NCBI RefSeq assembly: GCF_014385435.1 | Contig: NZ_JACSUD010000007.1 | Span: 38,490-102,489, forward strand | Direction of reading: 5' to 3' | DNA: 64,000 nucleotides | Source of the DNA: Alloprevotella sp. Lung230 | GTDB lineage: Bacteria > Bacteroidota > Bacteroidia > Bacteroidales > Bacteroidaceae | Shown: piece after piece, positions 1 through 8,645 of the stretch | Numbering within the stretch: position 1 is the first letter of the stretch | Layout of the letters: each line of letters starts with the position of its first letter | The notes under the pieces: generated by a model | Seen by the model: only the letters and a program-made list of their open reading frames with translations | What the model was told of the DNA's origin: nothing | Database searches by the model: none | Program-made: the position numbers and the translations under genes

Positions 1-2
1 TC

Positions 3-545
3 CGCCCCCACACGCTGCGATTTCTCGAAACGGCCCGGCAGGCCGACGCCACGATTTATTACGACCTCAACTTCCGCAAGAACTATCGGCACCGAGTGGG
101 CGAACTCCTGCCCTCGATTGAGGAGAACATGCACTTTGCCACCGTGGTGCGCGGTTCGCTCGAGGACTTCGGCTACTTGTTTGACCTGACCGACCCGGAC
201 GAAATCTATGAGCGCCACATCCGCCCGCACTGCCCGCACTTCATCTGCACCGACGGCGGGCGCGAGGTGGTGGTGTTCGACGGGCGCGGCGGCCGCCTGC
301 GCTTCGATGTGCCGGAGGTGACGACGTTGAGCACCATCGGGGCGGGCGACAACTTCAACGCGGGTTTTGTCTACGAAACCATCCTGCTGGGCCTGCGGCG
401 TGCCGACTTCGAGGGGCTTTCACCCGAGCTGTGGACGGCGCTCATCATGCGCGGCCAGGAGTTTTCGCTCCATGTGGTGCAAAGCTATCAGAACTATGTG
501 GACACGGCTTTCGGCAGTACGCACCGCCTGCCGCAGAGCTATTGA
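3..545 (+). CDS. PfkB-family carbohydrate kinase, 3' part
   Basis: This is the C-terminal part (about 180 residues) of a ribokinase/fructokinase-type sugar kinase; the start lies left of the window. The frame is open from base 3, ahead of the first in-window ATG at 96, so the gene is cut by the window edge and is not a short gene. A YYDLNFRKN segment near the edge is typical of PfkB fructokinases. The GAGD anion-hole/catalytic-base motif (IGAGDNFNAGF) is at bases 339-350. The family phosphorylates sugars with ATP in the cytoplasm; the exact sugar cannot be told from this fragment. Confidence 0.9.
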   Translation, partial: RPHTLRFLETARQADATIYYDLNFRKNYRHRVGELLPSIEENMHFATVVRGSLEDFGYLFDLTDPDEIYERHIRPHCPHFICTDGGREVVVFDGRGGRLRFDVPEVTTLSTIGAGDNFNAGFVYETILLGLRRADFEGLSPELWTALIMRGQEFSLHVVQSYQNYVDTAFGSTHRLPQSY

Positions 546-671
546 GGAGTTTTGCCTTATGAGACACGAGTTTTTCTCTCTCCGCCGCCTGCGCGCGCTG
601 TCCGGTGAAGTCCTCTGTCCTTGATTTGCTCACAAAGAGCGGGAGCGAAAGCAAGAAAAGCCTCGTTTTGC

Positions 672-702
672 TTTGCCTTTCGCCCAACAAATGGTAATTT
701 TG
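672..702 (+). promoter_or_regulatory. Bacteroidota-type promoter
   Basis: A TTTG box (672-675) and a TAATTTTG box (695-702) are 19 bp apart, matching the -33/-7 consensus of the Bacteroidota primary sigma factor. It lies 27 bp before the glycosyltransferase start at 729 and probably drives the glycosyltransferase-pyrC-plsC run. Confidence 0.7.
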
Positions 703-728
703 CAGCGTTTAGAAACACCCTATATCTT

Positions 729-1481
729 ATGGAAAGAAACGACAGTCTGGTCATCATCCCCACCTACAACGAAAAGGAAAATGTCGAAGCCATCGTCCGC
801 ACCGTGACTTCGCTTGAAGAGCACACCTTCGATGTGCTCATCATCGACGACGGTAGTCCCGACGGCACCGCCGACATTGTCAAAGCGCTGATGGCCGGCG
901 AACTGGCCGAGCGCCTGCACCTCGTGGAGCGCAGCGGCAAGCAGGGCCTGGGCACGGCCTACATCTGCGGCTTCAAGTGGGCGCTGGAGCACGGCTACGA
1001 CTACATCTTTGAGATGGACGCCGACTTCAGTCACGACCCCAAGGACCTGCCCCGCCTTTACAAGGCCTGCGCCGAAGAGGGCTACGATGTGGCCATCGGC
1101 AGCCGCTACGTGTCGGGGGTCAACGTGGTCAACTGGCCCATGGGCCGCGTGCTGATGAGCTATTTTGCTTCGAAATATGTGCGCTGCGTCACGGGCCTGC
1201 CCATCTGCGACACCACCGCGGGCTTCAAGTGCTACCGCCGCCGCGTGCTGGAGACCATCGACCTCGATGCCATCCGCTTCAAAGGCTACGCTTTCCAGAT
1301 AGAACTCAAATTTACCGCCCACCGCTTAGGCTTCAAGATTAAGGAAGTACCGGTCGTCTTCGTCAATCGCCGCCTCGGCACGAGCAAGATGAGCGGTGGC
1401 ATCTTTGGCGAAGCGCTCTTCGGCGTGATGCGCCTGCGCTGGGCCGCACTGACGGGACAAATCCGTCCACGCAAAGTCTAA
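729..1481 (+). CDS. Polyprenol-phosphate mannosyltransferase-like glycosyltransferase (GT2)
   Basis: A 250-residue family 2 glycosyltransferase of the dolichol/polyprenol-phosphate mannose synthase type. It would move a sugar from a nucleotide sugar to a lipid phosphate at the inner membrane face. Seen: the IIPTYNEKEN nucleotide-binding start (residues 9-18), DDGSPDGTA (40-48), the metal-binding DxD (EMDADFSHD, Asp97/Asp99) and GSRYVSG. It has no C-terminal membrane segments, so it is the short soluble form. The ATG at 729 starts just before the conserved N-terminus; the upstream in-frame extension to 621 has no family features. pyrC follows 78 bp downstream on the same strand. Confidence 0.88.
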   Translation: MERNDSLVIIPTYNEKENVEAIVRTVTSLEEHTFDVLIIDDGSPDGTADIVKALMAGELAERLHLVERSGKQGLGTAYICGFKWALEHGYDYIFEMDADFSHDPKDLPRLYKACAEEGYDVAIGSRYVSGVNVVNWPMGRVLMSYFASKYVRCVTGLPICDTTAGFKCYRRRVLETIDLDAIRFKGYAFQIELKFTAHRLGFKIKEVPVVFVNRRLGTSKMSGGIFGEALFGVMRLRWAALTGQIRPRKV

Positions 1482-1559
1482 ACATTTGCTTCTCGCGATG
1501 CGACAGTGGTTTCCTCTCACCGTGGCATCGCCTTCATTTTGTTTCAAATTCTTCCTGCC

Positions 1560-2918
1560 ATGTCTTGCAGAATTCAGATTAAGAACGCCACGATTGTCAA
1601 TGAAGGGCGCTCCTTTGTGGGGAGCGTGCTCATCGACCACGACCGCATAGACGAAATCCTCACCAGCCCCGATGCCGTGCCCGAACTCCCCGCCGACGAG
1701 GTGGTCGATGCCACGGGGTGCTACCTCCTGCCGGGGGTGATTGACGAGCACGTGCACTTCCGCGACCCGGGTCTCACGCACAAGGCCGACTTCTCGACCG
1801 AAAGCTTGGCCGCTGCCGCAGGCGGTGTGACCACGATTCTCGACATGCCCAACACGCTGCCACCGAGCGTAACGCGCGAAGCGGTCGTGGAGAAGCTCAG
1901 CATCGCCGCAGAGTCTTGCCACGTCAACTTCGGGTGCTTCATCGGTGCCACGCGCACCAACATCGACCAACTGCGCAACATCATGCCCAACCTCGTGGCC
2001 GGCATCAAGCTCTTCATGGGCAGCAGCACGGGCGAAATGGAGGTGGAAGGCGACGATGCGCTCACCGCCATCTTCGAGCAAAGCCGCCTGCCCATCGTGG
2101 TGCATTGCGAGGACAACGCCACCATCGCGGCCAACATGAAAGCGCACAAAGCGCAATATGGCGACGACCCGGACATCGCCCACCACCCTGCCATCCGAAG
2201 CGAAGAAGCGTGCTATCGCAGCACCGCCAAAGCCATCGAACTGGCGCGGCTCACGGGTGCCCGCCTCCACGTGGCGCACATCACCACGGCTCGCGAACTC
2301 GAACTCTTCGATCCGGCCGACAGCCGCATCACCGCCGAAGCCTGCCTGCCCCACCTCATCTTCTCCGACACGGACTATAGGCGATTGGGCAGCCGCATCA
2401 AGTGCAACCCTGCCATCAAGACGGAGGCCGACCGTGCCGGACTACGTGCCGCCCTCACCGATGGGCGCATCCGTTGCATCGGCACCGACCACGCGCCCCA
2501 TCTCCTCCGCGAGAAAACCGGTGGTGCGGCCCGCGCCACGAGCGGGATGCCCTTTGTGCAGTTTTCCCTCGTCTCGATGCTCGACCTGGTCGATGAGGGG
2601 GTGTTGCCCATCGAGCGCCTGGTCGAACTCATGTGCCACAACCCGGCGCGCGTCTTCGGCATCGAAAACCGCGGTTTCCTGCGTGAAGGCTACATGGCCG
2701 ACCTCGTCCTGCTCCGCCCCCATTCGCCGTGGACGCTCACGCCCAACCGCATTTTCTCCAAGTGCAACTGGAGCCCGATGGAGGGGCACACGTTCCACTG
2801 GCGCATCGAACGCACCTATGTCAACGGCTACCTACTCTACAACAACGGACAAATCACCAACGATGGGCACCACGGCCGAATGATTACCTACATGCCGCGC
2901 CGCGCCCCTCGCCGATAA
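1560..2918 (+). CDS. pyrC: Dihydroorotase
   Basis: A 452-residue amidohydrolase that cyclises carbamoyl-aspartate to dihydroorotate in pyrimidine synthesis (cytoplasm). Seen: the metal site HVH (His64/His66) in DEHVHFRDPGLTH, a Lys at 150 in GIKLFMGSSTGEM, HCEDN (His182), HVAHITT (His239) and GTDHAPH (Asp309). The ATG at 1560 is chosen because the protein then begins with the usual beta-strand MSCRIQIKNATI; the earlier in-frame ATG at 1506 adds unrelated residues. It ends 13 bp before the next gene, so it is probably translated in one operon with its neighbours. Confidence 0.93.
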   Translation: MSCRIQIKNATIVNEGRSFVGSVLIDHDRIDEILTSPDAVPELPADEVVDATGCYLLPGVIDEHVHFRDPGLTHKADFSTESLAAAAGGVTTILDMPNTLPPSVTREAVVEKLSIAAESCHVNFGCFIGATRTNIDQLRNIMPNLVAGIKLFMGSSTGEMEVEGDDALTAIFEQSRLPIVVHCEDNATIAANMKAHKAQYGDDPDIAHHPAIRSEEACYRSTAKAIELARLTGARLHVAHITTARELELFDPADSRITAEACLPHLIFSDTDYRRLGSRIKCNPAIKTEADRAGLRAALTDGRIRCIGTDHAPHLLREKTGGAARATSGMPFVQFSLVSMLDLVDEGVLPIERLVELMCHNPARVFGIENRGFLREGYMADLVLLRPHSPWTLTPNRIFSKCNWSPMEGHTFHWRIERTYVNGYLLYNNGQITNDGHHGRMITYMPRRAPRR

Positions 2919-2931
2919 TCCTCGCCAACTT

Positions 2932-3849
2932 ATGCTCGTTCACTACGCGCTCCACCAACTCACCGACTACGTCAACTGGACCTTCTTCCTCTTTGCTTGG
3001 AACATCAAGCCCAAGTTTGCCACCGTGGCCGATGTCCTCGCCACCCACGACTGTCCGGCCTGTCGCGAAGGCTGGATAAGTGGATTTCCGGAAGAGGAAC
3101 AAGCTGAAGCCCGCGAAACCCTCCGCCTCTACCTCGATGCGCAAGACCGCCTGCGCCGCCTCGACGAGGCCGGCATCAAAGTGCACGCCCTCTTCCGGCG
3201 CTTCCCAGCCTACAGCGAGGGCGACAACATCATCGTAACCCATCCCGACGGCAGCACCCTCACCCTCCCCTTCCTCCGCCAGCAGCACCAACAGACCGAC
3301 CGCCCCAACCTCTGCCTCTCCGACTTCATCGCGCCAAAGGGCTATGTCGATGCCGACCATGTGGCCGATTGCCTCGGTGCTTTTGCCGTATCGGTCGACA
3401 CCGTCCCCGAGCTCGACAATCCGGACGACCCCTACGAACGGATGCTCATCCAGGTCCTGCTCGACCGCATGGCCGAAGCCGCCACCGAGCGCTTCCACCA
3501 AGACATCCGCACCACCCACTGGGGCTATGCACCGCACGAAGCTCTCACCCAGGCCGACCTGCTGGCCGAACGCTACCAAGGCATCCGCCCCGCCGTGGGC
3601 TATCCCTCCATCCCCGACCAGAGTTTCAACTTCCTGCTCCGCGACCTCATCCCCCTCGACAGCGTGGGCATCTCCCTCACCGAAAATGGGATGATGCGCC
3701 CCCACGCCTCGGTGAGCGGACTGATGTTTGCCCACCCCGCTTCCCACTATTTCGCCATCGGACAGGTCAGCGACGAACAACTCTCCGACTACGCCCGACG
3801 CCGTGGCACCACTCTCGAACAAATGCGCAAATTCGTACCCAAGAAATGA
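2932..3849 (+). CDS. Stand-alone MetH reactivation-domain protein
   Basis: A 305-residue protein resembling the C-terminal activation domain of cobalamin-dependent methionine synthase, which binds S-adenosylmethionine and restores oxidised B12. Seen: YVDADHVADCLGAFAVS (about 138-154), the SAM-binding signature RPAVGYPSIPDQ (219-230), and HPASHYFAIG (268-277). The N-terminal 120 residues carry a CPAC pair (41-44) and are less familiar. No homocysteine, folate or B12-binding modules are present in this gene or next to it, so the rest of MetH must be encoded elsewhere. The stop overlaps the plsC start (ATGA), suggesting translational coupling. Confidence 0.82.
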   Translation: MLVHYALHQLTDYVNWTFFLFAWNIKPKFATVADVLATHDCPACREGWISGFPEEEQAEARETLRLYLDAQDRLRRLDEAGIKVHALFRRFPAYSEGDNIIVTHPDGSTLTLPFLRQQHQQTDRPNLCLSDFIAPKGYVDADHVADCLGAFAVSVDTVPELDNPDDPYERMLIQVLLDRMAEAATERFHQDIRTTHWGYAPHEALTQADLLAERYQGIRPAVGYPSIPDQSFNFLLRDLIPLDSVGISLTENGMMRPHASVSGLMFAHPASHYFAIGQVSDEQLSDYARRRGTTLEQMRKFVPKK

Positions 3850-4613
3850 ACCCTCTCACCCTCCTCTACCGCCTCTATCAGCTCGTCTTCATCGCCCCCT
3901 TCCTCCTGCTCACCACCTTCCTCACCGCCTTCTTCACCGCCTTCGGGTGCATGCTCGGCCTCTCGCGGTGGTTTGCCTTCACGCCCAGCAAATTGTGGGG
4001 ATGGACGCTCATCCGCGCCCTTTTCATCCCCGTCACGGTCGAAGGTCGCCACCACCTGCAGCCCGGCCAGAGCTACGTCTTCGTGGCCAACCACCAAGGC
4101 GCGTTCGACATCTTCTTCCTCTCCGGCTTCCTCGGCCGCGAGTTCAAATGGATGATGAAGCAATCGCTCCGCCGCATCCCCCTCGTGGGCTATGCCAGCG
4201 AAAAGGCCGGCTTCATTTTCGTCGACAAATCTACCCGCCAAGGCATCATCAACACCATGCGCACCGCCAAGGCCCGCTTGCAAGGCGGCACCTCTCTCGC
4301 CGTCTTCCCCGAGGGCGCCCGCAGTTTCACGGGCCACATGGGCGACTTCCGCCGCGGTGCCTTCCAGCTCGCCGACACCCTCCAACTGCCCGTCGTGCCC
4401 ATCACTCTCGACGGCTGTTTCGACCTCCTGCCCCGCATGCGCGGCTTCGGTTTCGTCACGTGGCACCCCCTCCGCATGGTCATCCACGCTCCCATCGCCC
4501 CCATCGGCAAAGGCGCGGACAACCAAAAGCACCTGCTCGACGAGAGCTACCGCATCATCATGGCCGCCCTCCCCGAGCGACACCAAGGCTACGTGAAGAA
4601 CGCCGACCAGTAG
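3846..4613 (+). CDS. plsC: 1-acyl-sn-glycerol-3-phosphate acyltransferase
   Basis: A 255-residue lysophosphatidate acyltransferase that makes phosphatidic acid at the inner membrane. Seen: a hydrophobic N-terminal segment (about 11-38), the catalytic HX4D in NHQGAFD (His83, Asp88), and the substrate-binding FPEGARS (154-160). The ATG at 3846 overlaps the stop of the preceding gene by four bases and starts right at the membrane segment. Length and motif spacing are ordinary. It is the last gene of the run that begins with the glycosyltransferase at 729. Confidence 0.92.
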   Translation: MNPLTLLYRLYQLVFIAPFLLLTTFLTAFFTAFGCMLGLSRWFAFTPSKLWGWTLIRALFIPVTVEGRHHLQPGQSYVFVANHQGAFDIFFLSGFLGREFKWMMKQSLRRIPLVGYASEKAGFIFVDKSTRQGIINTMRTAKARLQGGTSLAVFPEGARSFTGHMGDFRRGAFQLADTLQLPVVPITLDGCFDLLPRMRGFGFVTWHPLRMVIHAPIAPIGKGADNQKHLLDESYRIIMAALPERHQGYVKNADQ

Positions 4614-4894
4614 CACGCCGCCGGCCCATCTCCCCCAAGGCATGATGAACCCTCAGACCTCTTTTGGGTCTGTCGCTCAGAAATTTGCCCTCCCGACCGC
4701 CCTCCACCAAGATGACGTCTCAATCGAAGAAATATGACGTCTCAATCGGACAAAGATAACGTCATATTCTTCCAAGGGTGATATCACATTCCACAAAATA
4801 TAATATCACATTTTTCTCACCGGGCCGAACGACACCTTATATATAGTGTTTCCACCGCCGACACATCTGCCTAACCACCTCCCCTGCTCACATC
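4614..4894. repeat. Intergenic region with five-unit 22-bp periodic array
   Basis: Between plsC and comEC, bases 4712-4816 hold five degenerate 22-bp units starting at 4712, 4734, 4756, 4778 and 4800. The first two begin ATGACGTCTCAATCG, the third ATAACGTCAT, the fourth GTGATATCACATT, the fifth ATAATATCACATT. The word drifts from ACGTC to ATATCAC along the array but the register stays exactly 22 bp, two helical turns. A small hairpin (CAGACC/GGTCTG, 4654-4672) lies upstream. No coding potential is seen. Role unknown. Confidence 0.75.
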
Positions 4895-7126
4895 ATGATT
4901 TCTGCCTCGCCGCTCCTCCGCTTGCTGCTCCCGATGGCTGCCGGCATCGCTCTGGGAGAATGCACCTACAATCGCCTCGCCCCACAGCCCGACCTCACGC
5001 TCGGGTTGTGGGGCGTGGTCGTTGCGGCCGTGATTGGGGTTTTGGCATCGGGGCGGAAGGTCCGGTGGACACTTCGGCATGTGCAAAATGGGCTGTTCGT
5101 CGTCGCGGCGTTCCTTTTGGGAGTACTCCTTTTGTGGGGCGAACGCCGCGGGCAGGCGGTCGTTTGGCCGACCCACGACAACACCGCGATGCCCCTTGCG
5201 GCAAACTATCGCGCCAGAGTGTGCGACATCCCGAAACCCACGGCGAAGGCATGGCGCGCACGGCTGCTGCTGATGGACGGGGCAAACCGCGGGCAAACCC
5301 TCGAAGCCATCTTGGTCGACCGCCGCCGGCCGCTCCGTTTGGGCGATGTCGTAGTCGGTCATTTTGCCGTCCGGCCGCTTCGACCGCATCGCAATCCCGG
5401 GCAGACCGAACGCGCCACCTTCCTTCGCCGGCAAGGCGTGACGGGCACAGCCCTGTGTTTTGCCCGCCGGTGGCGGGTGCTTTCGGCCTCCACACCGCTC
5501 ACGCTGAAGGAGCGCGCCCTGCTGCTGCGCGAGCGCTGGGTGGCGCAATATCACGCCCATTTTCCGGCGCACGACATGGCAGTGCTCTCGGCCATGACGC
5601 TGGGGCATCGAGGACTGGTCGATGCCGAAACGCGGGCGCTCTACAGCGAGACGGGGGCCAGTCACGTCCTGGCGCTGTCGGGGTTGCACCTCGCCATCCT
5701 CTATGCCCTCTTCGAGTACACCCTCGGGGCGTGGTCGCGGCGCCGTTCGCTTCCGTGTCAGGTGGGGGTCGGGCTGCTGGGGCTGGGGCTCATCTGGGCT
5801 TTCGCCTTTCTCACCGGTTTCCCCACCTCCTTGGTTCGGGCCGCTCTGATGTTTTCCATCGTCCGCCTGCTGCTGTTTTTCTCGCGCCCTCCCCGTCCGC
5901 TCCACAGTCTCACGCTGGCCGTCTTGGTGATGCTCGTGGTCAGTCCGTCGTGGCTGTTCGACGTCGGTTTCCAACTCTCCTGCGCTGCCGTGGCCGGCAT
6001 TTTGATCCTGCGTCCGCTGCTGCCCACGCTGCAATGGTTCAGCCTCCGACCCACCCTGCCCCCCTACACTCCGCTGCCGCGGTTCACCCGGTGGAAAAAA
6101 TCGGCCGTCCGCTTCGTCTACGAACTCCTTGCGGTGTCCCTCGCGGCACAAGCGGGCACGGCACCGCTCGTGGCCTACTATTTCAATCTCCTGCCGCTCA
6201 ACGGGATTTTCTCCTCGCTCGTGGTCATCCCTGCAGCCTATCTACTGCTTTCAGGCAGTCTGCTTTTTCTCCTTCTGCCGTTTGCCCGCTCCCTCTTGGC
6301 GCCGTTTCTTTCCGGTGTTTTGGGGGCGATGGAAAGTGGGCTTCGCCTGCTGCAAGCGCTACCCGGCAGTGTGCTGACGGTCCATCCCACCCTCTTTGCC
6401 GTCGGCCTTTCCTACCTGTTCCTCCTTTCGTGCGTCGCCTTCGCCGGCAGTCGGACGGCAGCCCTTCGCCGGCGGTTTCTGTTCGTGAGCCTCGGTCTCC
6501 TGCTCGTGGGCGGCGTCCACTTCGCCTACATTTCCCACCGACGTGCCCGGGTCGCTCCGGAAGTGCGACTCTATCACACCACCGGCGTGACGGCCCTCCA
6601 CTTCATCGCCGACGCTCGGCACTCCTACCTCCTCGCCACCGACACGCTCCGTGCCCGCCGCGCCCTCGCCCAAACCGCCCGCCGCGACTGGGATGCCCAC
6701 AATCTGAACGTCGCCTTCCTCCCCCTCTCCGCCCTCTCCACTGCCGAGGGATGCACCGCTTTGCAGCAACGTTGCGCCCCCGCCGGCAGTCGGCCGAACG
6801 CCTCCCCGACCCTCATCGACTTCTCGCCGCGCGTTGTCCTCTTCGCCCATCGGCGCTGGGCCGTCGTCCGGGAGTTGCTCCCGCTCTTTCCACCGCGCGA
6901 GCCCCTTACGGTCGACTATCTCGTCCTCACCCGCGGCGCTCGCAACCATATTCCGCGACTGCTCCGTTTCTATCGGCCGCGCCTCCTACTCCTGGCCGCC
7001 GATCTCTCCGACCACTATCGTCTGCGCTATCTCGAAGAAGCGGTCGCCCTCCGCCTCCCCGTCTTCGATGTCGACCGCCAAGGTGCGTTTTTAGAGAAAA
7101 TCTCACCGGTACACACTTCACCCTAA
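4895..7126 (+). CDS. comEC: ComEC/Rec2-family DNA uptake channel protein
   Basis: A 743-residue polytopic membrane protein of the ComEC/Rec2 family, the inner-membrane channel for single-stranded DNA in natural transformation. Seen: N-terminal membrane segments and an extracytoplasmic DUF4131-like part (about 1-200), then the Competence-domain signature SGLHLAILYALFEY (about 264-277) and many hydrophobic helices to about residue 545. The C-terminal 200 residues show no HxHxDH metallo-beta-lactamase motif, so this is the short form lacking that domain. Start at 4895 begins directly at a hydrophobic segment. Whether the organism is competent cannot be told from here. Confidence 0.88.
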   Translation: MISASPLLRLLLPMAAGIALGECTYNRLAPQPDLTLGLWGVVVAAVIGVLASGRKVRWTLRHVQNGLFVVAAFLLGVLLLWGERRGQAVVWPTHDNTAMPLAANYRARVCDIPKPTAKAWRARLLLMDGANRGQTLEAILVDRRRPLRLGDVVVGHFAVRPLRPHRNPGQTERATFLRRQGVTGTALCFARRWRVLSASTPLTLKERALLLRERWVAQYHAHFPAHDMAVLSAMTLGHRGLVDAETRALYSETGASHVLALSGLHLAILYALFEYTLGAWSRRRSLPCQVGVGLLGLGLIWAFAFLTGFPTSLVRAALMFSIVRLLLFFSRPPRPLHSLTLAVLVMLVVSPSWLFDVGFQLSCAAVAGILILRPLLPTLQWFSLRPTLPPYTPLPRFTRWKKSAVRFVYELLAVSLAAQAGTAPLVAYYFNLLPLNGIFSSLVVIPAAYLLLSGSLLFLLLPFARSLLAPFLSGVLGAMESGLRLLQALPGSVLTVHPTLFAVGLSYLFLLSCVAFAGSRTAALRRRFLFVSLGLLLVGGVHFAYISHRRARVAPEVRLYHTTGVTALHFIADARHSYLLATDTLRARRALAQTARRDWDAHNLNVAFLPLSALSTAEGCTALQQRCAPAGSRPNASPTLIDFSPRVVLFAHRRWAVVRELLPLFPPREPLTVDYLVLTRGARNHIPRLLRFYRPRLLLLAADLSDHYRLRYLEEAVALRLPVFDVDRQGAFLEKISPVHTSP

Positions 7127-7172
7127 ATTTCCATCAAGCGTTGTTCATCTTCACCTAATTCCCCCCTTCCTG

Positions 7173-8534
7173 ATGAGTATCCTTTTTCCTCACCTCAATA
7201 GTTTTTGGGCAGAACGCTATCGTGTTCGTAGTCAAATCTACGAAATGCTATACCAAAATCCACGCCCTCAATACGATAAATTATGTACTGAAATACACTT
7301 CTGCGAATCGACAGGTATACAAATAGACTTCGTGCTCAATCATACCGAGCGCTTTGCTTTTTGGATAGACAAATTAGAGGGTATCGACCAGCTCATCTCT
7401 TTTTTGGAAACGCTCACTTTACCTGACTTTTCCGATGTTTGTTCAGAAATTTGGACTGACTCAAGTCCTTACCCCGACCTATGGTATGGTATGCGACAAA
7501 AGCTCTATATAGAGCGTCTGTTTCGACCGGACTCTATCAACACAGCCCCATCAGAAGAATATGTTCTCTTCAATGCTTATATTGATGATGAACACCCTCA
7601 ACTTTTGGCATTCTGTCCCAAACTCTACTTTATTAAAGCGGTCTACTATACCCTGATGGCGCATTTTTCAATCTTGTCTCCATCAATGGCGCAACACGAG
7701 CGAAACCTTCCTTTCTGTGAGCCTCTTAAACTCTACAATCTCTTTAAGTCCCCTATCGTGGAGATGTTTTTAGATGGGCGCACAATAACAGAGAAAGAAC
7801 TGAAGCGCTCTTTCGATTTCGTGCAGATTCGAGAGGTACTGCGTATTATGCCCCAAGGAGAACATCTCTTTTGGGATATGCAAGGCAAACCTCGTGGCAG
7901 TCAAGAGGAAGTGGCCGTCTATGAAGAAGCCCCCAAGACCTATCCTTCCACAACTCCCTATCTGGGGGACGTATGGGTAAAAGATTTTGAAAAATGTTAT
8001 CCACTCCAGAACCCAAATCCCCAACGATTTGCTTACGAAAAAGAATTTGTTTGGTGGGAAGGTTGGGAGGCAGCACGACTTTCGCGTTACCTACTCCCCA
8101 ACGATGTCGATTTACTCTTTCTCTCTTGGAATCCTGACGCTCCCGATGATTTGGAGCATTTTAGTTTTGACCTTCCGGGCTGTGTTTTCCCCAACTATCA
8201 GCGCACCCCTCGACGTGATGAGATTTGTTATCTTTGGCCGGATGAAGCCGGTGCGGTCTTATGGAACGAACAAGACAGATTGGTAGGATTCATCGGGGTT
8301 TTCTGCGACACTCCGGAAGTAGACAATGAGTTTCAAAGTTGGTATTATCGCGTAGATCAGGATGGTGCTCCCTACTCCAAAGAATCTATGGCGGAGAACT
8401 ATGCCTATCAACTTGAAGGCTTGCGCATCGCACAGCACATGCGCAACAGCACCCGTCTTGACCACTATTTCATTTTCAGCTCAACACACATTTCCGAAGA
8501 AGACCTCTTAGATTTTGAGAAGAACTATCGATAA
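7173..8534 (+). CDS. Hypothetical protein, 453 residues
   Basis: I do not recognise this protein. It is a soluble, acidic, aromatic-rich sequence without signal peptide or membrane segments. Trp and Tyr are frequent in blocks such as EFVWWEGWEAARLSRYL and FQSWYYRVDQDG. The coding sequence is clearly AT-richer, with different codon choice (many A/T third positions), than comEC upstream and the gene downstream, which suggests later acquisition. It starts 46 bp after comEC and no strong promoter is seen in that gap. The composition recalls immunity-type proteins, but no specific family is claimed. Confidence 0.75.
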   Translation: MSILFPHLNSFWAERYRVRSQIYEMLYQNPRPQYDKLCTEIHFCESTGIQIDFVLNHTERFAFWIDKLEGIDQLISFLETLTLPDFSDVCSEIWTDSSPYPDLWYGMRQKLYIERLFRPDSINTAPSEEYVLFNAYIDDEHPQLLAFCPKLYFIKAVYYTLMAHFSILSPSMAQHERNLPFCEPLKLYNLFKSPIVEMFLDGRTITEKELKRSFDFVQIREVLRIMPQGEHLFWDMQGKPRGSQEEVAVYEEAPKTYPSTTPYLGDVWVKDFEKCYPLQNPNPQRFAYEKEFVWWEGWEAARLSRYLLPNDVDLLFLSWNPDAPDDLEHFSFDLPGCVFPNYQRTPRRDEICYLWPDEAGAVLWNEQDRLVGFIGVFCDTPEVDNEFQSWYYRVDQDGAPYSKESMAENYAYQLEGLRIAQHMRNSTRLDHYFIFSSTHISEEDLLDFEKNYR

Positions 8535-8645
8535 TGATTTCTTCTCTATACTAAGGACACCGCACTGAAAAAACGGGGACTGAGTCGCGCTATCTCAGAG
8601 AAAAAGCGTAAATTTGCCTTCGAAATAATTCTAACAAAAATCAAC

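Noticed and set aside
2932..4613. Cobalamin riboswitch upstream of the MetH-domain gene
   Set aside because: The gene follows pyrC by 13 bp, leaving no room for one.
4846..7158. Very long second frame (770 codons) on the plus strand over comEC
   Set aside because: Pro/Arg/Ser-rich shadow of comEC; the 4895-7126 frame has membrane helices and the ComEC signature.
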